Source: a virus
IMG/VR virus record: IMGVR_UViG_3300012929_000031
Location: 1 to 42,387 of that record
Length of the DNA: 42,387 nt
Strand: one strand, 5' to 3'
Positions 8,205 to 17,485 of the stretch are shown here, piece by piece (the stretch's first letter is position 1; each line of letters opens with the position of its first letter). The position numbers were made by a program, and so were the translations under genes. The notes beneath the pieces were generated by a model that did not search any database, was not told where the DNA came from, and was given only the letters and a program-made list of their open reading frames with translations.

Positions 8205-9712
8205 AAGCTATTCCCGCAAGTGAGATCGTACGGGTCGTTCCGAGCGTGCTCGCGCCGGCCGGTCTCGGCCTATCGTTGAACTCTGTGTTTATCACCGAAG
8301 ACACGACGATCCCAAACGGCGACGTATTGGAGTTCCCGAATCTCCAAGCTGTCAAAAATTTCTTCGGTTCGACGAGCGATGAAGCTACGATGGCTGCGGT
8401 CTATTTCGCGGGCTTCGAAGGCGCATCGATTCTGCCGAGTACGTTATTTTTCACGCGTTGGCTGGCCGGCAATGCCCCTGCGTATTTGCGCAGCGGTTCG
8501 CTCGCCGCATTGACGCTTGCGCAACTTCAGGCTTTTAGCGGAACGATTACGATCGTCGTGGATGGTATCTCTACCGTTTCCGCCGCGATCAATTTGTCGT
8601 CCGCGACGAGCTTTAGTAACGCAGCCGCACTGATTCAAACGGGTATCCGTACGGGTACGCCGAGCAATACGATTTCGTGCAGCTATGATGCGCAGCTTCA
8701 CTCTTTCGTTATTACGTCGTCTACGTCAGGCGCGTCGAGCACGATCGCTTACCCGACGACTGCCGCTTTCGCAACCAATTTGAAAATCACCGCAGCGACA
8801 GGCGCTGTGCTGTCCCAAGGTGGCGGCGCATCGGTCGCGGCAGATGTTCTCGACAACGTCGTTGCGACCACGCAAAATTGGGCGCTGTTCACGACCGTCT
8901 TCGCCGCCAGCGCGGGCGAGCTGTTAGCATTTGCCAATTGGGCGAATACCACGAGCGATCGTTACGCTTTCGTCGGCTGGGATACCGATACGGGCCCGAC
9001 GCTTTCCGCAGATGACACGGGCAGTTTCGGCAACCTCACTTTGGACCTCAATGGCCGTATCGCCGTTTGGGGCGAGACCATTGCTTCGGCAAGCGAAAAG
9101 GGCGCGTTCATTTGCGGCGTCACCGCCTCGATCAATTTCCTCGAAACGCAAGGCCGTATCACGTACGACTTCAAACGCCAGTCCGGCTTGACAGTCGACG
9201 TGACAGATTCCACGGTCGCGCAAAACCTGCTCGCAAACGGCTACAATTTCTACGGCAACTGGGCGACGGCGAATAATCAGTTCCGTTTCCTTAACAATGG
9301 TCAGATCTCCGGCGAATGGCTGTGGATCGATAGCTACGTGAATCAAATCAAGCTCAACAGCGATCTGCAACTCGCGTTCATGGTTCTGTTGACTAGTGTC
9401 AAGGCGATCCCCTACAACGCGCGCGGATACAATTTGATTCGGGCTGCGGCGGCGGATCCTATCAATAACGCATTGAATTTTGGTTCGATCCAACCTGGAG
9501 TCCAGCTCTCCGCGTTGCAGATCGCGGAGATCGACACGTCTGCTGGCGTGAGCGGCGCAGCGCGGGCAATTCAACAGTTTGGATATTTCCTTCAGGTGAA
9601 GCCGGCGGACCCGAGCGTGCGTCCTTCGCGCGGATCACCACCGATAACGCTGTTTTATGCCGATGGCGGATCGATCCAGAAGATCGACCTCGCAAGCATT
9701 GATGTTCTTTAA
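8201..9712 (+). CDS. contractile tail sheath protein, DUF3383
   Basis: The 503-residue product is of the DUF3383 sheath type: an N-terminal VRVVPSVLAPAGLGLSLNSVF, then EFPNLQAVKNFFGSTSDEATMAAVYFAGF, a central beta domain, LFTTVFAASAGELLAFANW, and a C-terminal portion with GQISGEWLWIDSYVNQIKLNS and ALNFGSIQPGVQLS. Length is normal for sheath. It polymerises around the tail tube and contracts at infection, which establishes the myovirus-type tail. The tube gene follows after 11 bp. Confidence 0.88.
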   Translation: MKAIPASEIVRVVPSVLAPAGLGLSLNSVFITEDTTIPNGDVLEFPNLQAVKNFFGSTSDEATMAAVYFAGFEGASILPSTLFFTRWLAGNAPAYLRSGSLAALTLAQLQAFSGTITIVVDGISTVSAAINLSSATSFSNAAALIQTGIRTGTPSNTISCSYDAQLHSFVITSSTSGASSTIAYPTTAAFATNLKITAATGAVLSQGGGASVAADVLDNVVATTQNWALFTTVFAASAGELLAFANWANTTSDRYAFVGWDTDTGPTLSADDTGSFGNLTLDLNGRIAVWGETIASASEKGAFICGVTASINFLETQGRITYDFKRQSGLTVDVTDSTVAQNLLANGYNFYGNWATANNQFRFLNNGQISGEWLWIDSYVNQIKLNSDLQLAFMVLLTSVKAIPYNARGYNLIRAAAADPINNALNFGSIQPGVQLSALQIAEIDTSAGVSGAARAIQQFGYFLQVKPADPSVRPSRGSPPITLFYADGGSIQKIDLASIDVL

Positions 9713-9723
9713 TAGGTGAGGCC

Positions 9724-10167
9724 ATGACCGATATTACCTCTGCAAATGCAGTTCTTACAATCGCGCCGCGTACCGCCGGTCTAATCGGATCGGGTGGGGC
9801 GTTCACCGTTGAAGGGTTCGCCAGCGATAGCGCGTTTATGGCGGAAGATGTGGATGTCGCCGAAGCCCGGATAGGCGTTGATGGCAAAGCATCGTTCGGC
9901 TACACGCCGTATCTGACGAAACAGACGATCACGTTACAAGCGGATAGCCCGTCAATCACGTTGTTTGAGGCCATCGTCGGCGCGCAGAATACTTTGCGCC
10001 AACCGATGATCCTCGACCAAGTGCTTTCCATCCCGTCACTCGCGAAAAACTACGTTTTCACGAAAGGCGCGATGACTCGACTGACTCCGTTTCCGCCGGG
10101 AAAGAAAGTTCTCGAACCGGTTAGTTACGAGCTAACTTGGGAAGTGGTTGCGGCAGTGCCTCTCTAA
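9724..10167 (+). CDS. tail tube protein
   Basis: The 147-residue product is a small beta-rich protein with no Cys or membrane segment (KASFGYTPYLTKQTITLQADS, LEPVSYELTWEVVAAVPL). Size, composition and place between the sheath and the tail-chaperone genes match the tube protein of this phage type. It would form stacked hexameric rings inside the sheath. The ATG follows GAGGCC. Confidence 0.75.
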   Translation: MTDITSANAVLTIAPRTAGLIGSGGAFTVEGFASDSAFMAEDVDVAEARIGVDGKASFGYTPYLTKQTITLQADSPSITLFEAIVGAQNTLRQPMILDQVLSIPSLAKNYVFTKGAMTRLTPFPPGKKVLEPVSYELTWEVVAAVPL

Positions 10168-10204
10168 GCGTACAGTGCTCCCAGCTTTAACCCTAGGAGC
10201 ATGA

Positions 10205-10696
10205 ATGCGTAAAGAGAAAATCATCACGATCACAGCTGAAGGTCGAGACCGTGGTAAAATGTTTAGGCTTACCGAATTTAGCGCGGATGTCGGGGAACGA
10301 TGGGCGTTCCGTGCGCTGCTTGCCCTCTCCCGAGGCGGAATGCAGCTCCCCGAAGGAATCTTCGACGCCGGCATGCCCGGTCTTGCATCGGTCGTTCCAT
10401 ATCTCGTCATCGTCGGCTTGCGTTCTTTGCACGCCGCATCGTGGGCCGAACTCGAACCACTGCTCGATGAGATGATGTTCTGCATCAAGTACCAGCCGCC
10501 CGGCGCTTTACCTGCGCAAGATTTGATCGGCGGAATGAATGGCCAGATTGAAGAAATCCGTACGCGGGTCATGCTGCGTCAGGAAATCTTGGAACTGCAT
10601 GTGGACCCTTCTCTCGCCGCCGTACTCCAGAGTTCGGATCAGCCGGCCGAACAGCAAAAGGAATCGGCGGCACCAAAGGCTATGCGAAGTACGTAA
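10205..10696 (+). CDS. tail assembly chaperone, first part
   Basis: The 163-residue product has the size and position of the first tail assembly chaperone: between tube and tape-measure genes, with a beta-type N-terminus (KIITITAEGRDRGKMFRLTE), helices with W and F residues, and a charged, Gln/Ala-rich C-terminus. AGGAG at 10195-10199 lies five bases before the ATG; an ATG at 10201 in another frame stops at once. The -1 frame is open from about 10552 through the next small ORF, as in chaperone pairs joined by frameshifting. Confidence 0.65.
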   Translation: MRKEKIITITAEGRDRGKMFRLTEFSADVGERWAFRALLALSRGGMQLPEGIFDAGMPGLASVVPYLVIVGLRSLHAASWAELEPLLDEMMFCIKYQPPGALPAQDLIGGMNGQIEEIRTRVMLRQEILELHVDPSLAAVLQSSDQPAEQQKESAAPKAMRST

Positions 10697-10698
10697 AC

Positions 10699-10851
10699 GT
10701 GCGGCCGATCATAGCCGCGCTTGTCTCTGCCGAAATGGCAACGTTCCATGAGCTACAGACGGTGTATTCTGTAGTGGACGCGTATGACATGTTCGAGATC
10801 CTCCAGGTGAATAATCACAACGCGCGGGTCTCTCGTTCGAAGGTGAAATAG
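10699..10851 (+). CDS. tail assembly chaperone, second part (small ORF)
   Basis: The 50-residue ORF begins with GTG and fills the gap between the chaperone and tape-measure genes. The segment AALVSAEMATFHELQTVYSVVDAYDMFEIL resembles the C-terminal half of phage tail chaperones of the 'L...E..TF.EL......DA..M.E.L' kind. It is in the -1 frame relative to the upstream gene, and that frame is open far upstream, so it could be made as a fusion by frameshift or from its own start. Its TAG shares one base with the GTG of the tape-measure gene. Confidence 0.55.
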   Translation: MRPIIAALVSAEMATFHELQTVYSVVDAYDMFEILQVNNHNARVSRSKVK

Positions 10852-12467
10852 TGTCTGGCACAGTCATAGAACAGCTCACGACTAAACTCGGTCTCGACGT
10901 CTCCGACTTCAAGAAGGGGATCGGTGAGGCCAAGAAGTCTATGGACGACCTGAAGGGCGGTGCGGAGGAATCTGGCAACGCCATCGGGGGGATGATAGGT
11001 GGTGTCGCGAAGAAGGCCACAGGCAGTCTAGGTATGCTCGGGTCGGTGCTCGGCAAGAGCGGTATGGTCGGACTAGGAATTGGCGCTGCTATCTACATGG
11101 GCAAAAAGCTCGATGATGCGCTCTTTAAAGTCGCGGTAAGTTTACGCCAGGTTTCTATCGAGTCAAAAAACGTCGGGCAGAGCGCTGCGGGTTTACGGAA
11201 TCTGCAAAATGCTTCGGTTTTGGCGGGCGGGTCTATCGAAGACGCCGCGCAAACCGTGGGCGACCTTCAGAAATCTTTATTCAATCTCCGTTTCAACGGG
11301 CAGGTATCCGACCAGATCGTAATGCTTTCACGTCTCGGAGTGCAGTTCCAAGACTCGTATGGCCGCGCTCGCGAGTTTAACGACGTGATGCTGGATACTG
11401 CGGCAGCACTTGAGAAAGCTCAAAAGAATGGTGAGATGACTCGCCCGGAAGCGGCAATCTTCGCTCAACAAGCCGGGTTTACGGGGGGTATGCAGCAGCT
11501 AGTATTGTCTGGTCCCGCCGGAGTCCAAGCGGAACTTGCAAAACAGCGTGCTCGAACACAGATCAATGACAAGATGATCGGGGCAGGAACAGCGTGGGTG
11601 CGCGATAGCGCCAGTATGGGTCAGGCGGGCGAGGCGGAGTTAGGGAACAAAAGTGTCGGGGCCTTCGGGTACGGACGCGCCGCAGCGGACCGGGGGCTAG
11701 AAGCCGCCGGCAAGTACACGATGGATTTCCTCACCGCGGCCGGCGACAAACTCAGCGCCGCGGTGGACCGTTTGACTAATTTCTTGAGCGGGCTATTTGG
11801 TGGCGCTAAACCCCCTGCGGAGCCGGTATCGCAGTTGAGCGGTGTGACCGGTCGCGGTGGCTCGCGCATGGTGGGCGCGAACGCCTGGCATTCGACGATC
11901 GCCGCAGCGGCAAAGCGCAATGGAGTCCCCGAAGAGATTCTTACAGGCCTCATCCGCAAAGAAAGTAGCTTTGACCCTAGCGCGGTGGGCAAGCCCACTC
12001 CGTCCGGTACGGCGCGCGGTATCGCTCAAATTCTTCCCGGAACAGGGAAGGAACTCGGCGTAACGCCTGGTCAAAATGCGGCGGCCGATATAGACGCCGC
12101 TGCCCGTTACTTAAAGCAACTACATGATCAAGCGGCAACTTCCGGAATGGCGTCTGGAAACGTCATGCCGTGGGTCGTGGCGACGAGCGCGTATCATGCC
12201 GGCATGGGGAATGTGCGCAGCGGAAAGAACATTGGGCCTGAAAGTCTCGCATATTCAGGTCAAGTGATGCAAGGTCTTCCGGGGTTCGAGGAAGCGGCGC
12301 GGGGTTTCCGTCCCGGTTCCGACGGGGCGACGATCACCAACGAAATTCAGATCGATCAAATCACCGTTCAAACTCAGGCAACGGACGCCGACGGGATCGC
12401 CGGTAGTATCGGTGATGCAGCGCGGCGTAAGTTACTCACGGCGCAAGCCGAAACAGGTATTCAGTAA
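10851..12467 (+). CDS. tape-measure protein with lytic transglycosylase domain
   Basis: The 538-residue product sets tail length and carries a peptidoglycan-cleaving domain. Residues 1-110 are helical with Gly-rich hydrophobic stretches (GGMIGGVAKKATGSLGMLG, GMVGLGIGAAIYMG). An SLT-type transglycosylase domain lies at about 345-455: LIRKESSFDPSAVG with catalytic Glu371, then GIAQILPGTGKELG, and SAYHAGMGNV. A short C-terminal TITNEIQIDQITVQT resembles a baseplate-contact tail. It is short for a tape measure, suggesting a short tail. GTG start. Confidence 0.85.
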   Translation: MSGTVIEQLTTKLGLDVSDFKKGIGEAKKSMDDLKGGAEESGNAIGGMIGGVAKKATGSLGMLGSVLGKSGMVGLGIGAAIYMGKKLDDALFKVAVSLRQVSIESKNVGQSAAGLRNLQNASVLAGGSIEDAAQTVGDLQKSLFNLRFNGQVSDQIVMLSRLGVQFQDSYGRAREFNDVMLDTAAALEKAQKNGEMTRPEAAIFAQQAGFTGGMQQLVLSGPAGVQAELAKQRARTQINDKMIGAGTAWVRDSASMGQAGEAELGNKSVGAFGYGRAAADRGLEAAGKYTMDFLTAAGDKLSAAVDRLTNFLSGLFGGAKPPAEPVSQLSGVTGRGGSRMVGANAWHSTIAAAAKRNGVPEEILTGLIRKESSFDPSAVGKPTPSGTARGIAQILPGTGKELGVTPGQNAAADIDAAARYLKQLHDQAATSGMASGNVMPWVVATSAYHAGMGNVRSGKNIGPESLAYSGQVMQGLPGFEEAARGFRPGSDGATITNEIQIDQITVQTQATDADGIAGSIGDAARRKLLTAQAETGIQ

Positions 12468-13177
12468 TGCCGCGTATTCAATTTCCAAACGTGCCAAATG
12501 TGCCCGGAGTGCCGCAGCTGTTGCGCCGGCTTCCGAGTGCGCCGCCGACGATCATCGCTACGATCGCGGGCGCTGCATCGCTCGTTCGTGCGTTTCTATC
12601 CAAGAGCCAATGGGGTGTCTTCGCTCACGTCGAGCCGAGTACAGGCGAAACTACCCGAGCGCCCGATGGGACTGTTCGACTTCCCGAAGTGATCGTGGTC
12701 GCGAAGCGCGTGCCGGTAGTGACTCCGGACAGCTTCCTCACTTTCGATTTCAACCAAGATTGGAGTGTATCGACGGCGCCCACTCAGAAAGGCGCATTTG
12801 CCGATTACAATCGTGTCGCGAGTCCGTTTGAAATTCAGCTACGGATGTTCAAAGGCGGCACGCTCACGGAACGTAAAAACTTTCTGCAACAGATCGATGA
12901 TCTCGGTACGACGAAGCTCTACGATATTTTCACACCCGAGAAGACTTACTTGAATTGCAATTTCATTCGCGCGGAAATTTCGCGGAAAGGTGAAAAGGGC
13001 GCTTACCAGTTGAATATGGTGGACGTGTTCTTCCGTGAGATTCGTCAGATCGTGCCAGCATATACGAAGACCGTGATCGCTGCTCCGGCAGATCCGTCGG
13101 CCCGGCAGCAACAAAACAATGGCACGCAGCGGGGAGTTGCGACGACAACGACACCTCCTCCCTCGGTGACGCGATGA
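12467..13177 (+). CDS. baseplate Dit-like protein
   Basis: The 236-residue product has a hydrophobic N-terminal third and then the Dit-like core: FAHVEPSTGE, FLTFDFNQDWSVSTAPTQKGAFADYNRVASPFEI, a charged loop (TERKNFLQQIDDL) and VDVFFREIRQI. Such proteins form the baseplate core ring. The C-terminus is Thr/Pro-rich and probably disordered. It starts with a 1-bp overlap with the tape-measure stop and ends overlapping the plug gene by 4 bp. Confidence 0.75.
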   Translation: MPRIQFPNVPNVPGVPQLLRRLPSAPPTIIATIAGAASLVRAFLSKSQWGVFAHVEPSTGETTRAPDGTVRLPEVIVVAKRVPVVTPDSFLTFDFNQDWSVSTAPTQKGAFADYNRVASPFEIQLRMFKGGTLTERKNFLQQIDDLGTTKLYDIFTPEKTYLNCNFIRAEISRKGEKGAYQLNMVDVFFREIRQIVPAYTKTVIAAPADPSARQQQNNGTQRGVATTTTPPPSVTR

Positions 13178-13476
13178 TTCAAATTCCTCTTTCAGCTATC
13201 CCGAGTCAGAGCCTGTCGATTCGGTTGGGCGGGCAGCCGTGCCAGATCGCTTTGCGACAGAACGGCGCGTTCCTCTACTTCACGCTTCTCTTGAACAACG
13301 TTCCGATCGTCACATATCGAGCATGCTGCAATCGACAACGCCTATTAATTGACGCCAAGTATAAGGGGTTTATCGGCGACTTTATGTTCGTCGATCAGTC
13401 TCCTGCGGACGAGCCACCAGCGTTCGAGGGATTGAACACCCGTTGGATTTTCTACTACCTCTCTGCCAATGAGTGA
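13174..13476 (+). CDS. baseplate plug protein
   Basis: The 100-residue product is an all-beta protein with the features of cyanophage Pam3 gp18-like plug proteins: IPLSAIPSQSLSIRLGGQPC, QIALRQNGAFLYFTLLLNNVPI, and a C-terminal GDFMFVDQSPADEPPAFEGL followed by RWIFYYL. Members close the tube at the baseplate. It overlaps the Dit-like gene and the following zinc-finger ORF. Confidence 0.75.
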   Translation: MIQIPLSAIPSQSLSIRLGGQPCQIALRQNGAFLYFTLLLNNVPIVTYRACCNRQRLLIDAKYKGFIGDFMFVDQSPADEPPAFEGLNTRWIFYYLSANE

Positions 13477-13621
13477 TATCACTTGTCCTTTCTGCGGCGA
13501 AACTGAGTTCGACAAAGTCGGGCTGAAATCGCATTTGCAGCGCGGCTACTGCGAGCCGTTTGAGTCGCTTGAAAGGCTTCCCCGTCTTTTCACCCCACAC
13601 GTAGTTGACGCCGATGAGTAG
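13469..13621 (+). CDS. small zinc-finger-like protein
   Basis: The 50-residue ORF overlaps the plug stop by 8 bp and the hub start by 8 bp, so all three are tightly coupled. It has a zinc-finger pattern CPFC, twelve residues, His, then Cys (CPFCGETEFDKVGLKSHLQRGYC region, ligands at residues 6, 9, 22 and 28). I recall similar tiny ORFs in related phages between plug and hub, but I cannot name a function. It may be structural or regulatory. Confidence 0.6.
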   Translation: MSDITCPFCGETEFDKVGLKSHLQRGYCEPFESLERLPRLFTPHVVDADE

Positions 13622-14486
13622 CTTCACGGTCAAGCGACTGCGCATCACGTTGATTCTCGCTGCGAATGCGAACATATCGTTTACATCCACCGGTGACAAC
13701 ACGCTCATCCTTGTAGGTAATCGGGTCTCTGCTAAAGTGATGTCGAACGCTCGGCAAGCAACGCAGATGTCGATCCGCATTTGGGGAATGCTTCTAGCCG
13801 ACATGGACGCGATGACCGCTGCGTGGATTGACCCCGCCTCGATTCGGAACAACATGATTACGCTCGAAGCCGATAACGGCGATGGATTTCGTCCCGTGTT
13901 TCAAGGGACGATCCTCGAAGCGCAACCGGATTTTCGTTCGGCTCCCGACGTACCGTTTCAAATACTTGCGACGATTCGGTATTTTGAACAGATCAATATC
14001 ATCGAGCCCTTGAGCTATAAGGGCGACGTTGATATCGCCGTGATCGGCCGCTACCTGGCCGGTAAGTTGGATATGAACTACGACCAAGCTCCGAATATGA
14101 AAGCGACGCTCACCGATCCGTACTTTCCAGGCTCATTGTGGGTGCAACTCAACAATGCGTGTAAAGCTGCGCGCGTCGATTACTATTTCCTCGGCGACCG
14201 GCTTGTGTTCACGCCAATTGGAGAAGTGTTCGATGCGAAGCCGGCGGTGGTGCTCTCTCCCGATACGGGATTGCTAGGTTACCCAATCTACTCGCGACGT
14301 GGGCTTCAGGTCACGGCGATTTTCGATTCAGCGTTCCTGTGCGGAACGGCAATTGAGATCAAAGAGAGTTTGGTGAAGGGTGCCAATGGCCGGTGGTTCC
14401 CTTACGCAATCGAACATTCGCTCGAAGCGGAACTTCCAAATGGCAAATGGATCAGCTCGCTCAATTGCCTTCGAGCCGGATCATGA
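13614..14486 (+). CDS. baseplate hub protein
   Basis: The 290-residue product matches the hub family of this phage type: VKRLRITLILAANA, SIRIWGMLLADMDAM, RPVFQGTILEAQPDF and a C-terminal RGLQVTAIFDSAFLCGTAIEIKESL. It would form the trimeric hub linking tube and spike. ATG at 13614 overlaps the zinc-finger stop; the TTG at 13605 would add three residues and is less likely. The stop overlaps the spike start (ATGA). Confidence 0.75.
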   Translation: MSSFTVKRLRITLILAANANISFTSTGDNTLILVGNRVSAKVMSNARQATQMSIRIWGMLLADMDAMTAAWIDPASIRNNMITLEADNGDGFRPVFQGTILEAQPDFRSAPDVPFQILATIRYFEQINIIEPLSYKGDVDIAVIGRYLAGKLDMNYDQAPNMKATLTDPYFPGSLWVQLNNACKAARVDYYFLGDRLVFTPIGEVFDAKPAVVLSPDTGLLGYPIYSRRGLQVTAIFDSAFLCGTAIEIKESLVKGANGRWFPYAIEHSLEAELPNGKWISSLNCLRAGS

Positions 14487-15256
14487 ACGAAGCTACCTCC
14501 CAACAAACAGCATCTGACTCGGCTACCGAGTTTGCGACGCTCCAATTCATCATTGCATCGTACGTGGCGCAATTAGCGACCGCTACCCTGGTCCGGGTGG
14601 TCTCCTGCACGAATTCGGGCGGGGTCTCCCCGTGGGGAATGGTCGACGTGCAGCCCGTGATCGCACAGCTCGCCGGAGACAATACAGCGGTCCAGCATCA
14701 ACGCTTGTTCCGGTTGCCTTACTGTCGCATCCAGGGTGGGAAGAACGCAGTAATCATCGATCCTGAGGCTGGGGACCTGGGCGTGGCTATCTTCGCATCT
14801 CGAGACATTAGCTCTCTGAAGAAGCAGGAGGCCATCGATCAGGTGGCCTCGGGCGATCTCCGCGGCGTAACCCCCTCAAGTGATCGCCAATTCAGCATGG
14901 CGGACGGATTATACTTGGGTGGCGTCCTTAACGGGACCCCTGAGCAATTCGTTCGATTCAGCACAGGGCAGATCGAGGTACTTGCTACGATGAAGATTCG
15001 TCTCGTGGCACCGACGGTCGAGATCGCCGCGAGCACCAAATTTCAAGTCGATGCCGGTGAGATCGCGGAGACAGCCGACGGCAGCTTCACCGTGAACGCG
15101 GATACGATTTCGGAGACGGCGGATAGCGCGATTACGATCGATTCGCCGTCGAACGACATCAAAGGTGGTGGCACCAAGATCGACAACAAGCCGTTCTTGC
15201 CGCATACACATAGCGGCGTCACGCCGGGCGGCGGGACATCTGGACCAGTGGTATGA
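14483..15256 (+). CDS. baseplate spike protein (Gp138-N type / gpV-like)
   Basis: The frame is open from 14393, but ATG 14483 sits in an ATGA overlap with the hub stop and gives a 257-residue product of normal size. Residues 15-100 match the Gp138 N-terminal OB-like domain (TATLVRVVSCTNSGGVSPWGMVDVQPV, RLPYCRIQGGKNAVIIDPEAGDLGVAIFASRDIS). The middle has the repeating pattern of a beta-helix spike, and the C-terminus LPHTHSGVTPGG carries an HxH motif of the kind that binds iron at the tip of phage spikes. It pierces the outer membrane. Confidence 0.82.
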   Translation: MNEATSQQTASDSATEFATLQFIIASYVAQLATATLVRVVSCTNSGGVSPWGMVDVQPVIAQLAGDNTAVQHQRLFRLPYCRIQGGKNAVIIDPEAGDLGVAIFASRDISSLKKQEAIDQVASGDLRGVTPSSDRQFSMADGLYLGGVLNGTPEQFVRFSTGQIEVLATMKIRLVAPTVEIAASTKFQVDAGEIAETADGSFTVNADTISETADSAITIDSPSNDIKGGGTKIDNKPFLPHTHSGVTPGGGTSGPVV

Positions 15257-15609
15257 AGACTGCACTTCTCGATATTACGGAATGGGACATCGTGCTCGAC
15301 GCGGCGGGAAACCTCGCGATTGCGACGGAGCCCTATCAGTTTGCGCAGGATGTCGCCAGCGCGATCAAATTATTCCTCGGCGAACTTTGGTACGATATCA
15401 ACAAGGGTGTTCCGTATTTTACGGATGTTCTGGGACATAACCCGCCAATCACGTATTTCCAGGCGCTCATGGAGGCGGCGGCGCTCACGGTGCCGGGCGT
15501 CATGGCGGCGACTTGCAATATCTTTCAACTTGAGAACCGCACCCTCTCGGGCGAGGTTCGTTTCACAACCGCTACCGGCCAAACCGGCATCGTGGCGATA
15601 GGCGCATAG
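15253..15609 (+). CDS. baseplate wedge protein, gp25-like
   Basis: The 118-residue product matches the gp25/gpW baseplate family: WDIVLDAAGNLAIATEPYQFAQDVASAIKLFLGELWYD and GVPYFTDVLGHNPP. The family's conserved Glu in GELWYD is present. Starts in an ATGA overlap with the spike gene and is followed by gpJ, the standard order. Confidence 0.82.
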   Translation: MKTALLDITEWDIVLDAAGNLAIATEPYQFAQDVASAIKLFLGELWYDINKGVPYFTDVLGHNPPITYFQALMEAAALTVPGVMAATCNIFQLENRTLSGEVRFTTATGQTGIVAIGA

Positions 15610-15611
15610 GC

Positions 15612-16826
15612 ATGAGCACGAACGTACCAAAAATTCAATTCACTCTGACAGGGCTTACTGTTCCACCAGTGTCGGCGATCCTCGACGGCGTGTTGACGGA
15701 TTGGGATACGGCGTTTGGCGGCGGGATGAACAAGTCCCTCGAAACTCCCCAAGGACAAATTTGCAGCTCGACCGCTGCGATCATCGCAGACAACAACGCA
15801 GTGATGGCGGAGCTTGTGAACCAGATCGATCCGGATACGGCGTCGGGATTCATGCAGGATTGCATCGCGCGTATCTACTTCATCGATCGCATTCCCGGCG
15901 CACCGACGGTTGTCGACTGCGTCGTGACCGGCGCGCTCGGGACGATCATCCCAATCGGTGCGCAAGCGCAAGACACGAGCGGCAACATCTATAGCTCACT
16001 CCAGCTCGTGACGATTCCGGTGGGCGGCTCGATCTCCTGCCAGTTTGCGAACGTGGTGGACGGTCCGATCCCGTGTCCCGCAACGACGCTGAATGCTATT
16101 TATCGGGCGATCCCTGGATGGGACGCGATCAACAACGTGTCCGGCGGCGTCCTCGGGCAGAACGTGGAAACGCAAGCCGCGTTCGCGTATCGCCGCGCTC
16201 AATCCGTTGCGCTCAATGCGCAAGGATCGTTGCAGGCGGTTTATGCCGCAGTGTTCGACGTCGAGGACGTTGACGACGTGTACGTATTTGAGAATTTTAC
16301 GAACGGCACAATCCTAGTCGGGTCGACGGATTATCCCTTGGTAGCTCATTCGCTTCTCGTGTCGGTGGTCGGCGGCACCGACACGGATGTTGCGAATGCG
16401 ATCTTCACGAAGAAATCTCCGGGCTGCGACATGAATGGCAACACGCCGGTCGTCGTGTTCGACACGAGCGGTTACGACCCGCCGTTTCCGCAGTACCCGA
16501 TCACGTTCCTGCGACCTGATCCATTGGCATTCAAATTTATCGTGAACATACAGGACAGTCCGGGGCTGCCCAGCAATATCACTGACCTCGTGAAAGCGGC
16601 GGTGATAGACACATTCAACGGAATCTCAAATGGCGGAAACCGAATACGCATCGGTTCGTTGCTTCTCGCATCTAAGTTCTACCGAGAAATTCTGGACATC
16701 GGTCCGGAAGTCTCATTGCTATCCGTATTCTTGGGGCCGGTCACGGCGGATCAAACCTCGTTCTTGATTGGTGTCGACCAAGCCCCCACCGTTGACGCCG
16801 CGGACATCTCTGTCGTACTCGTATGA
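15612..16826 (+). CDS. baseplate protein J
   Basis: The 404-residue product is of the gpJ/gp47 type: a domain with CIARIYFIDRIPGAPTVVDCVV and IPIGAQAQDTSGNIY, then ISGGVLGQNVETQAAFAYRRAQSVA, and QGSLQAVYAAVFDVEDVDDVYVFENFT. It forms the wedge that triggers sheath contraction. Length is normal. The stop overlaps the next ATG by 4 bp. Confidence 0.85.
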   Translation: MSTNVPKIQFTLTGLTVPPVSAILDGVLTDWDTAFGGGMNKSLETPQGQICSSTAAIIADNNAVMAELVNQIDPDTASGFMQDCIARIYFIDRIPGAPTVVDCVVTGALGTIIPIGAQAQDTSGNIYSSLQLVTIPVGGSISCQFANVVDGPIPCPATTLNAIYRAIPGWDAINNVSGGVLGQNVETQAAFAYRRAQSVALNAQGSLQAVYAAVFDVEDVDDVYVFENFTNGTILVGSTDYPLVAHSLLVSVVGGTDTDVANAIFTKKSPGCDMNGNTPVVVFDTSGYDPPFPQYPITFLRPDPLAFKFIVNIQDSPGLPSNITDLVKAAVIDTFNGISNGGNRIRIGSLLLASKFYREILDIGPEVSLLSVFLGPVTADQTSFLIGVDQAPTVDAADISVVLV

Positions 16827-17476
16827 TCGACCACGGCCGAACAATTATTTCGCAGTACGGAGTGGCGCTGACGCTCCAAGCGATCATTGAGGACCTCAAT
16901 GACGCTCTCGATCCGCGAGTCAATGTCGCTGAGTTCCAAGATGCAATCTGGAACGTCAACACGGCGACAGGTTTCGGTCTCGATATATGGGGGAAGATCG
17001 TCGGTATCTCACGGCTGTTACGCATCCCAGGGAATCTAAACACGTTCGGGTTCACGAATACCTCGGTTCCCGCCGATTGGCGTCCTTTCGGCCAAGGGAC
17101 GTTCTATACGGGCACTACGACGTCGCAGACCTTCCTACTGCCCGATGACGCCTATCGGACCTTGGTGCTCACAAAAGCCCTGGCAAACATCGTGCGGACC
17201 ACTTCGCCGGCCATCAATGCGCTCTTACGCAATCTATTCCCTGGTCGCGGACGATGCTATGTCATTGATTCCGGCGGCATGGCTATGGTCTTCGTTTTTG
17301 AATTTGACTTATCGATGGTAGAATATGCGATATTGACGCAGTCCGGGGTTTTGCCTCATCCGACTGGCGTGCGATATTCCGTGACCGTCATTCCGACCGG
17401 AGGCACGTTTGGCTTTGCGGAACAGGATGCGCTACCGTTCAACGATGGAACGTTCAATATGCCTCCAACTCCTTGA
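16823..17476 (+). CDS. baseplate protein, DUF2612 (gpI-like)
   Basis: The 217-residue product matches DUF2612: an N-terminal helix, NVNTATGFGLDIWGKIVGISR, a middle segment with LPDDAYRTLVLTKALANIVRTTSPAINALLRNLFPGRGRCYVID, and a C-terminal VLPHPTGVRYSVTV. It is equivalent to gpI and attaches the fibres. It overlaps gpJ by 4 bp and precedes the fibre genes. Confidence 0.8.
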   Translation: MIDHGRTIISQYGVALTLQAIIEDLNDALDPRVNVAEFQDAIWNVNTATGFGLDIWGKIVGISRLLRIPGNLNTFGFTNTSVPADWRPFGQGTFYTGTTTSQTFLLPDDAYRTLVLTKALANIVRTTSPAINALLRNLFPGRGRCYVIDSGGMAMVFVFEFDLSMVEYAILTQSGVLPHPTGVRYSVTVIPTGGTFGFAEQDALPFNDGTFNMPPTP

Positions 17477-17485
17477 GCCTGAGCT

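Noticed and set aside
8924-9574. 216-residue minus-strand ORF
   Set aside because: Antisense to the sheath gene.
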